From the NCBI GenBank assembly GCA_023525975.1, contig CM042042.1, forward strand, positions 9,059,501 to 9,123,500: a stretch of 64,000 nucleotides of DNA, in the 5' to 3' direction. This DNA is from Smallanthus sonchifolius. Lineage: Eukaryota; Streptophyta; Magnoliopsida; Asterales; Asteraceae. Both the position numbers and the translations under genes were made by a program. The notes under the pieces were generated by a model. That model worked only from the letters and a program-made list of their open reading frames with translations, made no database searches and had not been told where the DNA came from. Shown in pieces: positions 1 through 9,980 of this stretch (positions are counted from its first letter, which is position 1; each line of letters starts with the position of its first letter).

Positions 1-3000
1 TAACGGTACGCCATGTCGAGAGACAATTTCATTGATAAATACTTCTGCCAACTTCTCAGATGAATACGTTTCGCGAATTGGCAAGAAATGTGCACTCTTT
101 GTCAGACGATCCACTATAACCCAAATCGTATCATGGCCTTTTGCTGTGCGGGGCAGCTTTGTAATAAAGTCCATGGTGATACGCTCCCACTTCCATTCGG
201 GTATTTCCAGAGGCTGGATCTTCCCGTACGGTTTCTGATGCTCTGCTTTAACTTGTGAGCAAGTCAGACACTTGCTTACATATCCGGTCACATCATTCTT
301 CATGTTAGGCCACCAATACTCTTTCTTCAAATCCTGGTACATTTTCGTGGTTCCTGGGTGGATGGAATATCGAGACTTATGGGCCTCGTCAAGTACTTTG
401 GCCCTAAGCTCTCCGCCCTTCGGTACCCACATGCGACCACACCTGGTCCTCACTCCATGAGTGTTTAACTCTAACTTTGTCTGTTGACCGACCATTCTTT
501 CTTTCTTTATGTTCTCTTCCTTTAGTGCTTCCTTCTGTGCTGCTTCTAGCTCTGTCATAAAATCTGGGGTTATCACTAACTGGTACGCTTTTACCCTAAT
601 AGGAGAACGATTCTCCTTACGACTTAGGGCATCAGCGACCACATTCGCCTTTCCCGGGTGGTATAGGATCTCACAGTCATAGTCTTTCAGCAATTCTAAC
701 CACCGCCTTTGCCGCATATTCAGGTCTTTCTGTTCGAAGAAATACTTCAAGCTCTTGTGATCCGAATAAATCGTGCATTTCACCCCGTAGAGGTAATGCC
801 TCCAAATCTTTAACGCAAAAACAACTGCCGCGAGCTCCAAATCGTGAGTCGGGTAGTTAATTTCGTGGATCTTTAGCTGTCGTGACGCATACGCGATCAC
901 CTTTCCCCTCTGCATCAAAACACACCCTAACCCTTGTCCCGATGCGTCAGAATATACCACCAGGTCCTCGTTACCGTCGGGTAGTGCTAACACTGGGGCT
1001 TGGGTCAACTTCTTCTTTAACTCTTCAAATGCTTTGGACTGAGCCTGACCCCATTCGTACTTTACTTCTTTACGTGTCAACTTTGTCAGTGGCGAAGCTA
1101 TTCTCGAGAAGTCCTGAATGAACCTTCGATAGTAACCTGCCAATCCCAGAAAACTCCGAATCTCGGTTGGCGTCTTCGGGGTTTCCCATTCCTGTACTGC
1201 CTCTATCTTAGCCGGGTCAACCATAATGCCGTCTGCGTTGATAACGTGACCTAAGAATTGGACTTCCTTAAGCCAGAACGCGCATTTGGAGAACTTGGCA
1301 TACAACTTTTCTTTTTGTAGCGTCTCTAGTACTTCTCGAAGATGACAAGCATGATCACCTTCACTTTTCGAATAAATGAGTATGTCGTCTATAAACACTA
1401 TCACCGACCTATCTAGCATCGGTCTACACACCTGGTTCATCATACTCATGAATGCTGCCGGAGCGTTCGTCAAGCCGAAAGACATCACGCGAAACTCGTA
1501 ATGCCCATAACGCGTGCGAAACGCTGTCTTAGGTATGTCCTCTTCTCTTACCTTTAACTGATGATATCCCGACCGCAGATCGATCTTGGAGAACCATCTG
1601 GCGCCCTGTAGTTGGTCGAACAGATCATCGATCCTTGGTAGCGGATATTTGTTCTTTACTGTACGCTTGTTCAACTCTCTGTAGTCGATGCACATTCTCA
1701 TGGCACCATCTTTCTTCTTTACGAACAGAACCGGAGCACCCCATGGAGAAATGCTTGGTCTGATAAATCCTCTATCCAAAAGTTCTTCCAACTGTACCAT
1801 CAGCTCTTTCATCTCCAGAGGTGCAAGTCGGTACGGTGCTTTAGCCACGGGCTGGGCACCTGGCACTAAGTCTATCTGGAACTCTGTCTCCCGGTCAGGT
1901 GGTAACCCAGGCAACTCCTCAGGAAACACCCCCGGAAAATTACATACAACTGGTACGTCTTTTAACTCTCTCACCTTTACATCATTGTCTATCACATAGG
2001 CCAGGTAGGCCTCGCATCCGCGCCCTATATACTTCTCTGCCTTTATCATTGATATGACGTTCGTTAGTGAACCGTCGCGATCCCCGTACACCAAAACCTC
2101 GCCACCGTCTGGAGCTTTGAGCTGAACTATCTTTCGTCTACATATTATCCGGGCTTCGTTGGCAGCTAACCAATCCATACCCAAAACTATATCGAATCCT
2201 CCCAAGGTCATAACATACAACCTAACTGGGAATCTATGGCCATGAATCTTTATCGTGCAATTATCTACCAATTCACTTACTATCGTGGTCTTGCCCACTG
2301 CGGTTTCCACATTAAAGGCCTGCTCTACTCTAGTAACTTTGCATTTCATTCTTTTACACTTAGAAGATGATATAAAACTCCTACTGGCACCCGAATCAAA
2401 TAATACTGAAACATAAGTGTGGTCAAGGATGAACGTACCTGACACAACATCTGGGTCTCCCCTAGCCTCCTCCTGTGTCAGTGCATACGCCCGGGTCCTT
2501 GCCTTCGGCTTCTCAGGTTCTTTACCCTTCTCGGTGCCAGTAGCCTTGGGTTTCCGACAGTCTTTGGCCATGTGGCCAGGTATCCCGCAGTTATAACAAG
2601 ACTGTGCCCCGGGACACTCTCGAGAGTAGTGTCCGGTCTTTCCGCACCTATAGCACATATTTAACCCAACTCGGCACTCGCCCGAGTGCTTCCTGCCACA
2701 CTTAGCACATTCAACCCCATCTTCAATCCTCAGTTTCTTCGTCTCCGGCCCCGCCCACTCTTTAGCTGGCCGTTTAACGGCATTGGTCACTTTCTTCTCA
2801 GTAGGCAGTGGGTCTGCGGATTCGAAGTCATCATAAACTATCCCAGCAAGTGATACCACAGATTCAAAACTCGTGGGAGCATTAGCTTTCACGTGCACAC
2901 GGACTTTCTGTGGTAGTCCCTTGATGTAGTACTTAATCCTCTTTTCCTCAGTGTCCACCAGATGTGGAACCAGCTGAGCCAACTCTTGATATTTGGAGGT

Positions 3001-3720
3001 ATACTGGCGATGAGTCATACTACCAGCACAGAGCCCCAGAAATTCCCTCTCAACTCTGTCAATCTCGTTCTGCGGGCAGAACTTAGTGATTAGCAGCTTT
3101 TTCATGTCGTCCCATTTCATCTTTTTCATCTCAGCAGAAGACTTGATTCTTTCGATCGATCTCCACCAGCTTAATGCCTCATTAGTGAATGAGTGAGCGG
3201 CAAACTTGACCGCTTGATCATCACGGCACTCACTAATGTTGATCACCCCATTCATTCTCTCTATCCACTCAAAAGTGGCAACAGCATCTTTCCGTCCATC
3301 ATACTTCGGCGGGTCACACCCCCGAAAGGACTTATAGTTGCAACCCCGGGTTGCCATTTCATAATCAGAATCATCACTGTCAGTGACTCCAAGTCTCTTG
3401 CTGCTTTCCTCTTTCGTTTCTTTCTTCCCTATATTAAACTCTTTAAGGGCCTCGCCCAATGCTTCTGGTAGAACTTTCTTCAAGATTGAAGTAACCTCTG
3501 CCGCTATAGCTTCTTTCACAATCGGTTCCAACTCAAGCGCCTCATTAGGGGCATCGTTAGGAGCCGACATATGGTTCCCACTATCATTATGCTCCATATG
3601 CACCGATTCAGCTTCGTTGCGGGAGTGCTCACTTTCTTCAGGACGGTTTCGGTTACCTGGAGGTCGGCCTCGACGACCAGTACGACCCCCAGTGCGACCT
3701 CCTCTCTTTGCTCTAGCCAT
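1..3720 (-). CDS. Ty3/gypsy gag-pol polyprotein, open to the window edge
   Basis: This is the capsid and enzyme polyprotein of an LTR retrotransposon. I read the minus frame from the ATG at 3718-3720 to base 1 and found no stop in 1240 codons. It begins with an Arg/Gly-rich stretch, then Gag. Three CCHC-type zinc knuckles lie at about residues 337-388 (the last at 2555-2596). The aspartic protease motif LFDSGAS is near residue 440. The reverse transcriptase has FIDD at 1384-1395 (Asp pair near residue 778). RNase H has YSDAS near residue 925. The integrase zinc finger has its CLTC pair at 259-270, and the first catalytic Asp is at 169-171. The rest of integrase lies outside the window. The order PR-RT-RH-IN and the Met-tRNA primer site fit Ty3/gypsy, probably a Tekay/Del-like chromovirus (inferred; a chromodomain would be off-window). 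The start is supported by its position 3' of the primer-binding site with no competing frame. Confidence 0.95.
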   Translation of the reverse strand, partial: MARAKRGGRTGGRTGRRGRPPGNRNRPEESEHSRNEAESVHMEHNDSGNHMSAPNDAPNEALELEPIVKEAIAAEVTSILKKVLPEALGEALKEFNIGKKETKEESSKRLGVTDSDDSDYEMATRGCNYKSFRGCDPPKYDGRKDAVATFEWIERMNGVINISECRDDQAVKFAAHSFTNEALSWWRSIERIKSSAEMKKMKWDDMKKLLITKFCPQNEIDRVEREFLGLCAGSMTHRQYTSKYQELAQLVPHLVDTEEKRIKYYIKGLPQKVRVHVKANAPTSFESVVSLAGIVYDDFESADPLPTEKKVTNAVKRPAKEWAGPETKKLRIEDGVECAKCGRKHSGECRVGLNMCYRCGKTGHYSRECPGAQSCYNCGIPGHMAKDCRKPKATGTEKGKEPEKPKARTRAYALTQEEARGDPDVVSGTFILDHTYVSVLFDSGASRSFISSSKCKRMKCKVTRVEQAFNVETAVGKTTIVSELVDNCTIKIHGHRFPVRLYVMTLGGFDIVLGMDWLAANEARIICRRKIVQLKAPDGGEVLVYGDRDGSLTNVISMIKAEKYIGRGCEAYLAYVIDNDVKVRELKDVPVVCNFPGVFPEELPGLPPDRETEFQIDLVPGAQPVAKAPYRLAPLEMKELMVQLEELLDRGFIRPSISPWGAPVLFVKKKDGAMRMCIDYRELNKRTVKNKYPLPRIDDLFDQLQGARWFSKIDLRSGYHQLKVREEDIPKTAFRTRYGHYEFRVMSFGLTNAPAAFMSMMNQVCRPMLDRSVIVFIDDILIYSKSEGDHACHLREVLETLQKEKLYAKFSKCAFWLKEVQFLGHVINADGIMVDPAKIEAVQEWETPKTPTEIRSFLGLAGYYRRFIQDFSRIASPLTKLTRKEVKYEWGQAQSKAFEELKKKLTQAPVLALPDGNEDLVVYSDASGQGLGCVLMQRGKVIAYASRQLKIHEINYPTHDLELAAVVFALKIWRHYLYGVKCTIYSDHKSLKYFFEQKDLNMRQRRWLELLKDYDCEILYHPGKANVVADALSRKENRSPIRVKAYQLVITPDFMTELEAAQKEALKEENIKKERMVGQQTKLELNTHGVRTRCGRMWVPKGGELRAKVLDEAHKSRYSIHPGTTKMYQDLKKEYWWPNMKNDVTGYVSKCLTCSQVKAEHQKPYGKIQPLEIPEWKWERITMDFITKLPRTAKGHDTIWVIVDRLTKSAHFLPIRETYSSEKLAEVFINEIVSRHGVPL

Positions 3721-4158
3721 TTAGTGTCTACTGTGAACAAAGATAGCTCGTGTTATCAAGATAGGTAACAATTTAGAACACCTTGAGTACTGTAAATTAC
3801 TAATTACAGAGACCGGTATGAAATTACTAATTTACTTTACTACTCGGGTTCTGAACATTTCCTTTCCGAGTAACATTTGCATCCAAGTTCAGAGTTTCTA
3901 CTATAAGGCACGTACTATCTACTGTCTACTGTCTGTGCTAAGGCATGTACTATGTACTATTTATGCTAAAGCATCTACTTTCTGCTATCTGTACTAAGGC
4001 GTTATTGTCTATGTTCTATGTAAGGACATTGACTACCTTCTGTCTACTATCTTTCCATGGACGGGCTGCTCCGACTGACATTCCTTTCCTTCCTTTGCTT
4101 TGTCCCATTCTCAGTTTAAGTTCAGACATTATCGCAAATGTCTGAATCTCTCAAACTA
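3721..4158 (-). other. untranslated leader of the gypsy element
   Basis: This stretch lies between the primer-binding site and the gag ATG. It has no long reading frame on the coding strand and contains loose repeats of the type ctactgtctactatctgt. It is the normal position of the leader and packaging region of a plant gypsy element. Confidence 0.7.
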
Positions 4159-4172
4159 TGGCTCTGATACCA
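4159..4172 (-). promoter_or_regulatory. primer-binding site for initiator Met-tRNA
   Basis: On the minus strand this reads TGGTATCAGAGCCA, the usual complement of the 3' end of plant initiator methionine tRNA that primes minus-strand DNA synthesis. It starts three bases after the end of the LTR (CA at 4176-4177, read on the minus strand). That fixes the LTR boundary and the orientation of the element. Confidence 0.93.
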
Positions 4173-4789
4173 ACTTGAAACGCCCCAAAACGGGTACATC
4201 TCATAGTTGGCACACAACATAACAAACATAGTTCTTAAACCGGAAATCAGAATCTATTACAGCGGAAGTCTTTAATTCAAATCATTCATCAAACTAAAAC
4301 ATGAAATATTGTCTATAACATGAACTATCAGGATTGGAAATGTCAGTCTTCAATACCGCAGCCCGATGTCCATGCTATCCAGCCCACATGGCTCTTTCAC
4401 TTTTCTTTAGCTTTACCCTTTTTACCTGTCATGCATACTAAAGGTCAGCTAACGCTGGTGAGTTCTCTCTTTACTTTAAACTGTAAACTTTAGCTTTGGT
4501 AGCTTAGTTTTATTAAATTAAACTAAGCTTTACTTTCACTTTCTTTGAAATAAACTTTTAACTATTACTTTAAAACTTTACAACGTTACAATTATAAATC
4601 TGTTACGTTACTATCTGTCATTAAAACTTTATCTTTAAGGAAACCCGTTAGGGTGTCCCACTGTACTCTGTCTATCATTTCACTTATACTTGACAAGTGA
4701 CTTTATCATACTTTAACTATTACGTATGGATCGTGGTCCGAGGACCAGATCCCTATCTTGCTTACACCTCAGGGTAAGACTTTTACTTT

Positions 4790-5020
4790 AGCGCTGCCCA
4801 CACCTCAGGGTGGGACTTTCTTTCTCGCTTGCACGTTAGTGCAAGACTCCTTTAGCATTGCTCACACCTCAGGGTGAGACTTTCTCGCTTACACCGAAGT
4901 GAGGACTCCTTTAGCATTGCTTACACCGAAGTGTAAGACTCCTTTAGCATTGCTTACACCGAAGTGTAAGACTCCTTTAGCATTGCTCACACCTCAGGGT
5001 GAGACTTCTACTTTAGCATG
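4790..5020. repeat. minisatellite in the gypsy LTR
   Basis: About seven degenerate units of roughly 32-33 bp with the core cttacaccgaagtgtaagac or its variant with cacctcagggtgagac. Each core is a short palindrome (acacc...ggtgt type), so the tract could form a row of hairpins. A short (cactgt)n tract follows at about 5153-5178. Confidence 0.85.
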
Positions 5021-5279
5021 CCTGCAGGACTTTCTACTATGCAACTACTATGCAATGCAATTACACTATTACACAAATAGAAATGCAATCACATAACTTT
5101 CATATAGACAAATAACACATATTAACACATAAGCATATAACATGGTATTTGTCACTGTCACTGTCACTGTCACTGTCGAGCTGTACCGAAGTACGGCTCC
5201 TTTATCATTCTTTCTTTAGCTCATTGTTATCTTTCAAAAACTTGTTTAAAAGATAATACTATGCTCTTTTGTTCTTTAT

Positions 5280-5415
5280 CTTTCATTTTATAAAAATAAC
5301 ATTTTTATAAAATACTATACTTTGCCTTTCATTTTATAAAAATAACATTTTTATAAAATACTATACTTTGCCTTTCATTTTATAAAAATAACATTTTTAT
5401 AAAATACTATACTAG
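5280..5415. repeat. 46-bp AT-rich tandem repeat, three copies
   Basis: Three nearly identical copies of a 46-bp unit containing the inverted pair ttttataaaa / ttttataaaa separated by ataacat. It lies inside the gypsy LTR. Confidence 0.85.
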
Positions 5416-5594
5416 TATGCATGCCAGCCCAAAACCATTAGGAAAACGGGCAATAAAAACTCACCAGATGAATCGTTTCTGTTTACACCTAGCCGGTTCC
5501 TGAATGTCACTATGGTCACCCACAATCTGTATAATCAAGTCATAGGCGTAAGGCTGTGTTCCTAGGGGACACTTAGACATTACTAGGCTTGACT

Positions 5595-5945
5595 CAGATG
5601 TTTCGGGTCATGGTTTCATTATCGAAACTAGGTAGTTTCGAGTCCTGGCTCCTTATCGAAACTATGTAGTTTCGAGCCCTGGCTTCTTATCGAAACTAAG
5701 TAGTTTCGAGTCACTGCTTCTTATCGAAACTAAGTAGTTTCGAGTCACTGCTTCTTATCGAAACTAAGTAGTTTCGAGTCACTGCTTCTTATCGAAACTA
5801 AGTAGTTTCGAGTCGTATGACTTATATAAATTCTTAGTTAAGGTCTTGGGTCTATATTGAAACTATGGTAGTTTCGATGGGTCTGCCCCTGTCGAAACTA
5901 GGTAGTTTCGATAGATGCGTCCATATCGAAACTAGTAGTTTCGAC
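5595..5945. repeat. palindromic tandem array TCGAAACT...AGTTTCGA in the LTR
   Basis: About nine units, each with the inverted arms tcgaaact and agtttcga around a 2-5 base loop. The first units are spaced about 33 bp apart by cttcttatc-type spacers; the last three are more diverged. A related array with the same arms occurs in the second LTR at 63085-63420. Confidence 0.9.
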
Positions 5946-6547
5946 TGTGCAGTCTCCTTCCCCAAACAGAACCCTAGATCTGGTCCCTTTGTTCTAATCG
6001 ATCAAGCTTTGAACTTTTTACGTTCGAAATGTTCCATTTTCCCCCATGAACCCAAACCCGTGGTTTGTTTCCAGTTTCACACGTAAAAATCTAAACCTTT
6101 ACTCGATTATTAACCCGAAACCCGAAAGTTACAAAAACTCAGATTTAGGCATAATAATTACCTGTTACAGCTTCCTTCTCGTTTCTTTATGCTCCAGAGA
6201 TGTTGAGCAACAATCCTCGAGACTTTGAGCTTGATCCCGAGCTTTCTCTCTCTAGACCCAAACTCTCACTCTCTCTTTCTCTCACTAGAAACTTGCGTGA
6301 CAAGTGTGGTGAATGAGGGAGAGGCTGATGGCTGCTGCTATGAAGGCTCCCTGTCATTTTTCGGGCCCATGGGCCGAAACTTTGGCCAAGCCCACTTTGT
6401 TTCCTTTATTTGGGTTTCTATTTATTTTGGGATGTTACACATCCTTACTTTATATATGCACAAATGCATATATGCATCCTTATATTTGTATAGAAATACA
6501 TGGTTCTTTTGGTTCTCGCCAAAATGATGGTTCTTAATTGAACATGT

Positions 6548-6609
<62 letters not shown>
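6548..6609. repeat. (TA)n microsatellite
   Basis: An uninterrupted TA dinucleotide tract. A foldback MITE begins directly at its right edge. Confidence 0.95.
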
Positions 6610-6611
<2 letters not shown>

Positions 6612-7137
6612 GAAGGTTCCACTAAAAAGTGGTTTTTCGCTAAAAAACGCTAAGAAGTGTGTCAAACGAACTCCAATTGAGCTCATTCTAGCGGCGTTGG
6701 AACTGTCTCATCGAACTCTAATTCGGACCCAAAAACCTAAACCCCCCTCCACCCGCACCTCGAAAAACCTAAACCCCTCTCCAACCCCACCCCACCCCAA
6801 AAAGCCTAAAACCACCCCCAAAAAAAAAAAACCTAAACCCACCCCCAAAAACCTAAACCCCCCACCCCCACTCCCAAAAAAAACCTAAACCATAAAATCT
6901 AAACACCAAAAGCTAAACCCTAAGGCTAAACCATAAGGCTAAAACCATGAAATTCAAATGTAAAATCTAAACCTTAAAAGCTAAACCCTAAAAGCTAAGA
7001 TGGTAGAGTTCGACGAGACGGTTCCAACTCCGCTGAAATGAGCTCAATCGGGGTTCGTTTGATATCGTTACTAAGCGTTTTGGTCATTTTCTTAGATTTT
7101 TTAGCGGAAAGCTTCTTTTTATTTGAACCTCCTCTAT
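6610..7137. mobile_element. foldback MITE with a telomere-like interior
   Basis: The left arm (6610-6725, beginning gggaaggttcc) and right arm (about 7000-7137, ending with gaacctcc read on the plus strand) are imperfect inverted repeats of more than 100 bp. They share, in opposite orientation, gagttcgacgagac, ggttccaactccgc and the gagctcaattgga region. TA repeats flank both sides. The interior (6725-6985) is made of degenerate aaaccctaa-type repeats. No coding capacity. It resembles the TA-microsatellite-targeting MITEs described in plants (rice Micron elements). Confidence 0.75.
6725..6985. repeat. degenerate telomere-like repeats
   Basis: More than fifteen scattered variants of aaacctaaacccc and aagctaaaccctaa, related to the plant telomere unit CCCTAAA. 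They lie inside the foldback element and are too irregular and C-rich to be a true telomere tract. Confidence 0.7.
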
Positions 7138-7140
7138 ATA

Positions 7141-8250
7141 TAGGGTGCGGTTCAAATAAGAAGTCTAATTTGGCTAAGAAACCAAAGAAGTGATCTCATC
7201 CATTCAATTGGATGATCAAGGGTAGAGATTTAAGTATATGAAAAATAAGGGGTGGAAGAGTATTTAAGTAATAGCCAATTTTGTTGACTTTTTTCAACTT
7301 CCCCCACTTTTTTTAAACGTTCATAACTTTTTCGTACGACATTGTTTTTTTTTTTAAATTACACCATAAAATCGAGCGTTTTTTAATCTTTAATTTTAGT
7401 ACAGTATTGTTATATTTTTTTGCAAAACAAAAACGACACTTAATGAAATTGTGCTAATTTACGTAAATGTGCTGGTTTCAGGTAAATAACACAATTTAGC
7501 ACACTAAAAATTTGTTGGTTTCTTGTTAAACAACACAATTTACATAAATGTATTGGTTTCTTTAACGTGTGCTACTTTTAGTCAATTATTATGTGCCTAA
7601 TTTGGTAGCATTCTTTAAAAATAAAAATTTAAAGCATCCATACACCAAAAAAATGGTTCAGTGGTAGGCAACAAAAACCTTATGCATCAAAATGTTGTTT
7701 TTTGCTGGTTTGATATACTAGTTTTGTTGTGCTAGTTTTGTTTGTGCTTGATTAGCTAAGAAAAGAAAGTTACACAATTAACCGTGTTCTTTTGGTGTTG
7801 TTTTATAGTAAAACAACACAATTAATTGTTATGTTTGGTGTGGTTTTATGATAAATCAGCACCGTTAATTGTGTTGTTTTACAATGCAGCACGGTTAATT
7901 GTGCTGTTTAACTAAAAACCAACACATTTACGTAAAGTAGCACAATTTCACTAAGTGTCGATTTTGTTTCTACATTAAAATATAGCAATACTATACTCGA
8001 ATTAAATGTAAAAAACGCTCGATTTTATGGTGTAATTTTTTTTTAAAAATAAGGTCGTATGAAAAAATTATGTACGTTTAAAAAAATGAGGAATTTGAAA
8101 AAGTCAACAATTGTGGGTTTTTCCATGAATGTTCTCAATCCCTTATTTTCCTACACTTAAATCCATAACCTTGATCATCCATTTGAACGGATGAGATTGC
8201 TTCTTAGGATTCTTAGCCAAGTAACACTTCTTAGGGGAACCACCCCCTAT
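7141..8250. mobile_element. 1.1-kb foldback element with very long inverted arms
   Basis: The element is bounded by tataTAGGGTGCGGTTC on the left and GGAACCACCCCCTAtata on the right. The two arms are inverted repeats of about 400 bp or more. The left arm at 7175-7470 (catccattcaattggatgatcaagg, then aaatcgagcgttttttaat) recurs inverted at 7920-8210. The centre (about 7500-7900) has short repeats around acacaattaaccgtg. No ORF. It belongs to the same TA-inserted group as the neighbouring MITE. Confidence 0.75.
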
Positions 8251-8259
8251 ATATATATA

Positions 8260-8300
8260 TTAGGTTAGAGACCCATGTACTACATGGGTCTAATACAAAT
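8260..8300 (-). mobile_element. Helitron-type 3' terminus
   Basis: Read on the minus strand it has a hairpin gacccatgtagtacatgggtc followed by tctaaccTAA and then T, i.e. a CTRR-type end next to a T. This is the same pattern as the better-defined Helitron ends at 9455 and 28209. The 5' end belonging to it is not certain; it could be shared with the one at 9805. Confidence 0.5.
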
Positions 8301-8489
8301 AATGAAATACAGATTATGCTTTTAATTACTTCTCATGACTGAAATTACGTATTATTACACATAATAATTCCAAATGAAAAGTTACAACAATATATCGTAA
8401 ATTACCGAATACTTCTTTGCATTTGATGTTATATTTGTAACATTACAATTCATATCTAAAACTAATAATAACAAAGCAAGCAACGCATT

Positions 8490-8662
8490 GAAGAAAACAT
8501 ATTCATACCATATAACAAAGGGGAAGCAGTTAGTTCATGTGGTGTGGTTGGAGAACACACCAAAATCAACTTCCCATTAGGCTTTAAGAGTCTGATCGAA
8601 TGTTTTATTGGGTAATCAGCTAAAACAGTGTCGATAATACCATCCATAGTACACACAGCAGC
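8490..8662 (-). pseudogene. exon fragment of a cinnamyl-alcohol-dehydrogenase-like gene
   Basis: The minus frame reads AAVCTMDGIIDTV, then LLKPNGKLILV, then SPLLYG. This matches the conserved stretch of plant CAD and mannitol-dehydrogenase-type zinc alcohol dehydrogenases around the NADP-binding domain (family pattern TMDGIIDTVSA...LLKxxGKLxxVG). A splice acceptor (TTGTACAG) sits just upstream at 8663-8670, so it looks like one exon with its intron border. Similarity stops after about 50 residues and the frame continues into unrelated sequence. No neighbouring exons of the catalytic domain were found. It is a captured or decayed fragment lying between Helitron-type 3' ends. Confidence 0.7.
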
Positions 8663-8669
8663 CTGTACA

Positions 8670-9454
8670 AACAGATAACAAAGAAATTATATACATACGG
8701 AATCAAATGGGTTAAGATTGTTGAATATTTGGGTTTCTTGATTTCAAGAAATATGACCAAAATGCCGAATGAGTACACAAAAGAGGACTTAATGCCGAAT
8801 TTAAACAAAAAAACACTAATAACAATATGTGTATATTTGAAAACAAAATAGTTTAAATACAAAAGAATTAAATTTAAATAAGGCTGTCTCGTATGATGAA
8901 AAGGTAAACTCAACTGTAATAAAGGACAGTGAGCCATGTTGTTTGGTTCTTGGATGTTCTTATTGTTTTTAGGTTTCCGATAGTATTTTTAAAGCAGTAT
9001 TAAGTTGCTGTTATTCAACTTCAGCTAAAATAAAGAGAAAAGGTAGTTAATACAGGGTCAAAATGCAAAGAATAATATAAATTACCTGACTGTAGTTTCA
9101 AAATTCCACCCGACTTGAAGTAATTCCTTAAGTCCTCATAATCTGTATATCCAAATAACAGCCTCTGTGCTAATCAGCTACCACTCGAATACAACTTTGT
9201 TACTTCCTTCATGAGTACATGGTGTGATCTGAAATGGTAAAAAGAAGAAAAAAGTACACAACACTCGTTAATACAAGAATTATACAAATATCATAGAAAA
9301 TTGTCTGACGAAGGGGTTCAAACTTACTACAGGTCCATCATCACGCCCATTGGCTCCAAGAAGTTGGAAGCCATGTCTATTAATTGCTCGCACAGGCATA
9401 CCCGCCAAACCCAAAAAATAATGTAAACTAAACTAATTCTCATTATATAATAAA
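8670..9454. other. region without a recognised gene
   Basis: AT-rich with short open frames on the minus strand. A 90-bp stretch (about 9325-9420) stays open on the minus strand and could be a further captured exon fragment, but I do not recognise it. Confidence 0.4.
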
Positions 9455-9805
9455 CTAGGTTAGAATCTCGTGTATTACACGAGATTGTATATTAAAAAAG
9501 ATAAAACTTATAAATTTGTAAATATTTCCTAATTTGTCAGACTATTATGATCGTCTCAAGATATATAAAGTGGAAATGTGTGTGTATATAACAAATTAGT
9601 ATTTTTTTTAATTAGTTATATTTTGATTTCCTATTATATATTCTTATTTAATATAATTAATATTTTCTTTAATAATATATTTATAATGTCATTATTATTT
9701 AATAAGATAGAGGCACATTTATTAGAAGAGGGGCGAGAAAACTAAGGTGAGAAGGTACAAGAAAGTGACAAGTGTCTACCTTAAACATTTATTTATTAGT
9801 ATAGA
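9455..9805 (-). mobile_element. short non-autonomous Helitron
   Basis: On the minus strand the element starts TCTATACTAATAAATAAATG (right edge 9805) and ends with the hairpin ctcgtgtaatacacgag then attctaacCTAG (left edge 9455). The host bases are A before and T after, as expected for Helitron insertion between A and T. No target duplication and no coding capacity. Confidence 0.8.
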
Positions 9806-9980
9806 TTATTGAGTCTAGATTATTGAGTCAACAGAATCAGATACATAATACCATTGACTTGTAAGTATACATATATGGCCATTGCATCCTAAAAGAAACC
9901 TCATCATTTAGAAGCATACACCAGGATACACCAGGCCTATTACTTATGATTAGTCGGTTATCATCAACATGTTATGATTA

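Larger units (their letters stand above)
4176..6439 (-). repeat. 5' LTR of the gypsy element
   Basis: On the minus strand the LTR starts TGTAACATCCC at 6439 and ends GGGGCGTTTCA at 4176, with TG...CA termini, 2264 bp. The inner end abuts the primer-binding site. The five bases outside the outer end are catcc; the matching target duplication would be beyond the left window edge. The LTR is unusually rich in internal tandem repeats, listed separately. It also contains a CT-rich stretch (6170-6300) near its 5' end. Confidence 0.9.

Noticed and set aside
4159..4172. Possible tRNA gene because of the tRNA-like 3' sequence
   Set aside because: Only the primer-binding complement is present, beside an LTR; there is no cloverleaf.
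5595..5945. Regularly spaced palindromes resembling a CRISPR array
   Set aside because: Spacers are repeated, the DNA is a plant LTR and no Cas genes exist; it is a tandem repeat.
6422..6888. Open frames with long Ile-Tyr repeats
   Set aside because: They are translations of the TA microsatellite; the same happens at 26617-26874 and 53617-53895.
6725..6985. True interstitial telomere
   Set aside because: Units are irregular and lie inside a foldback element.
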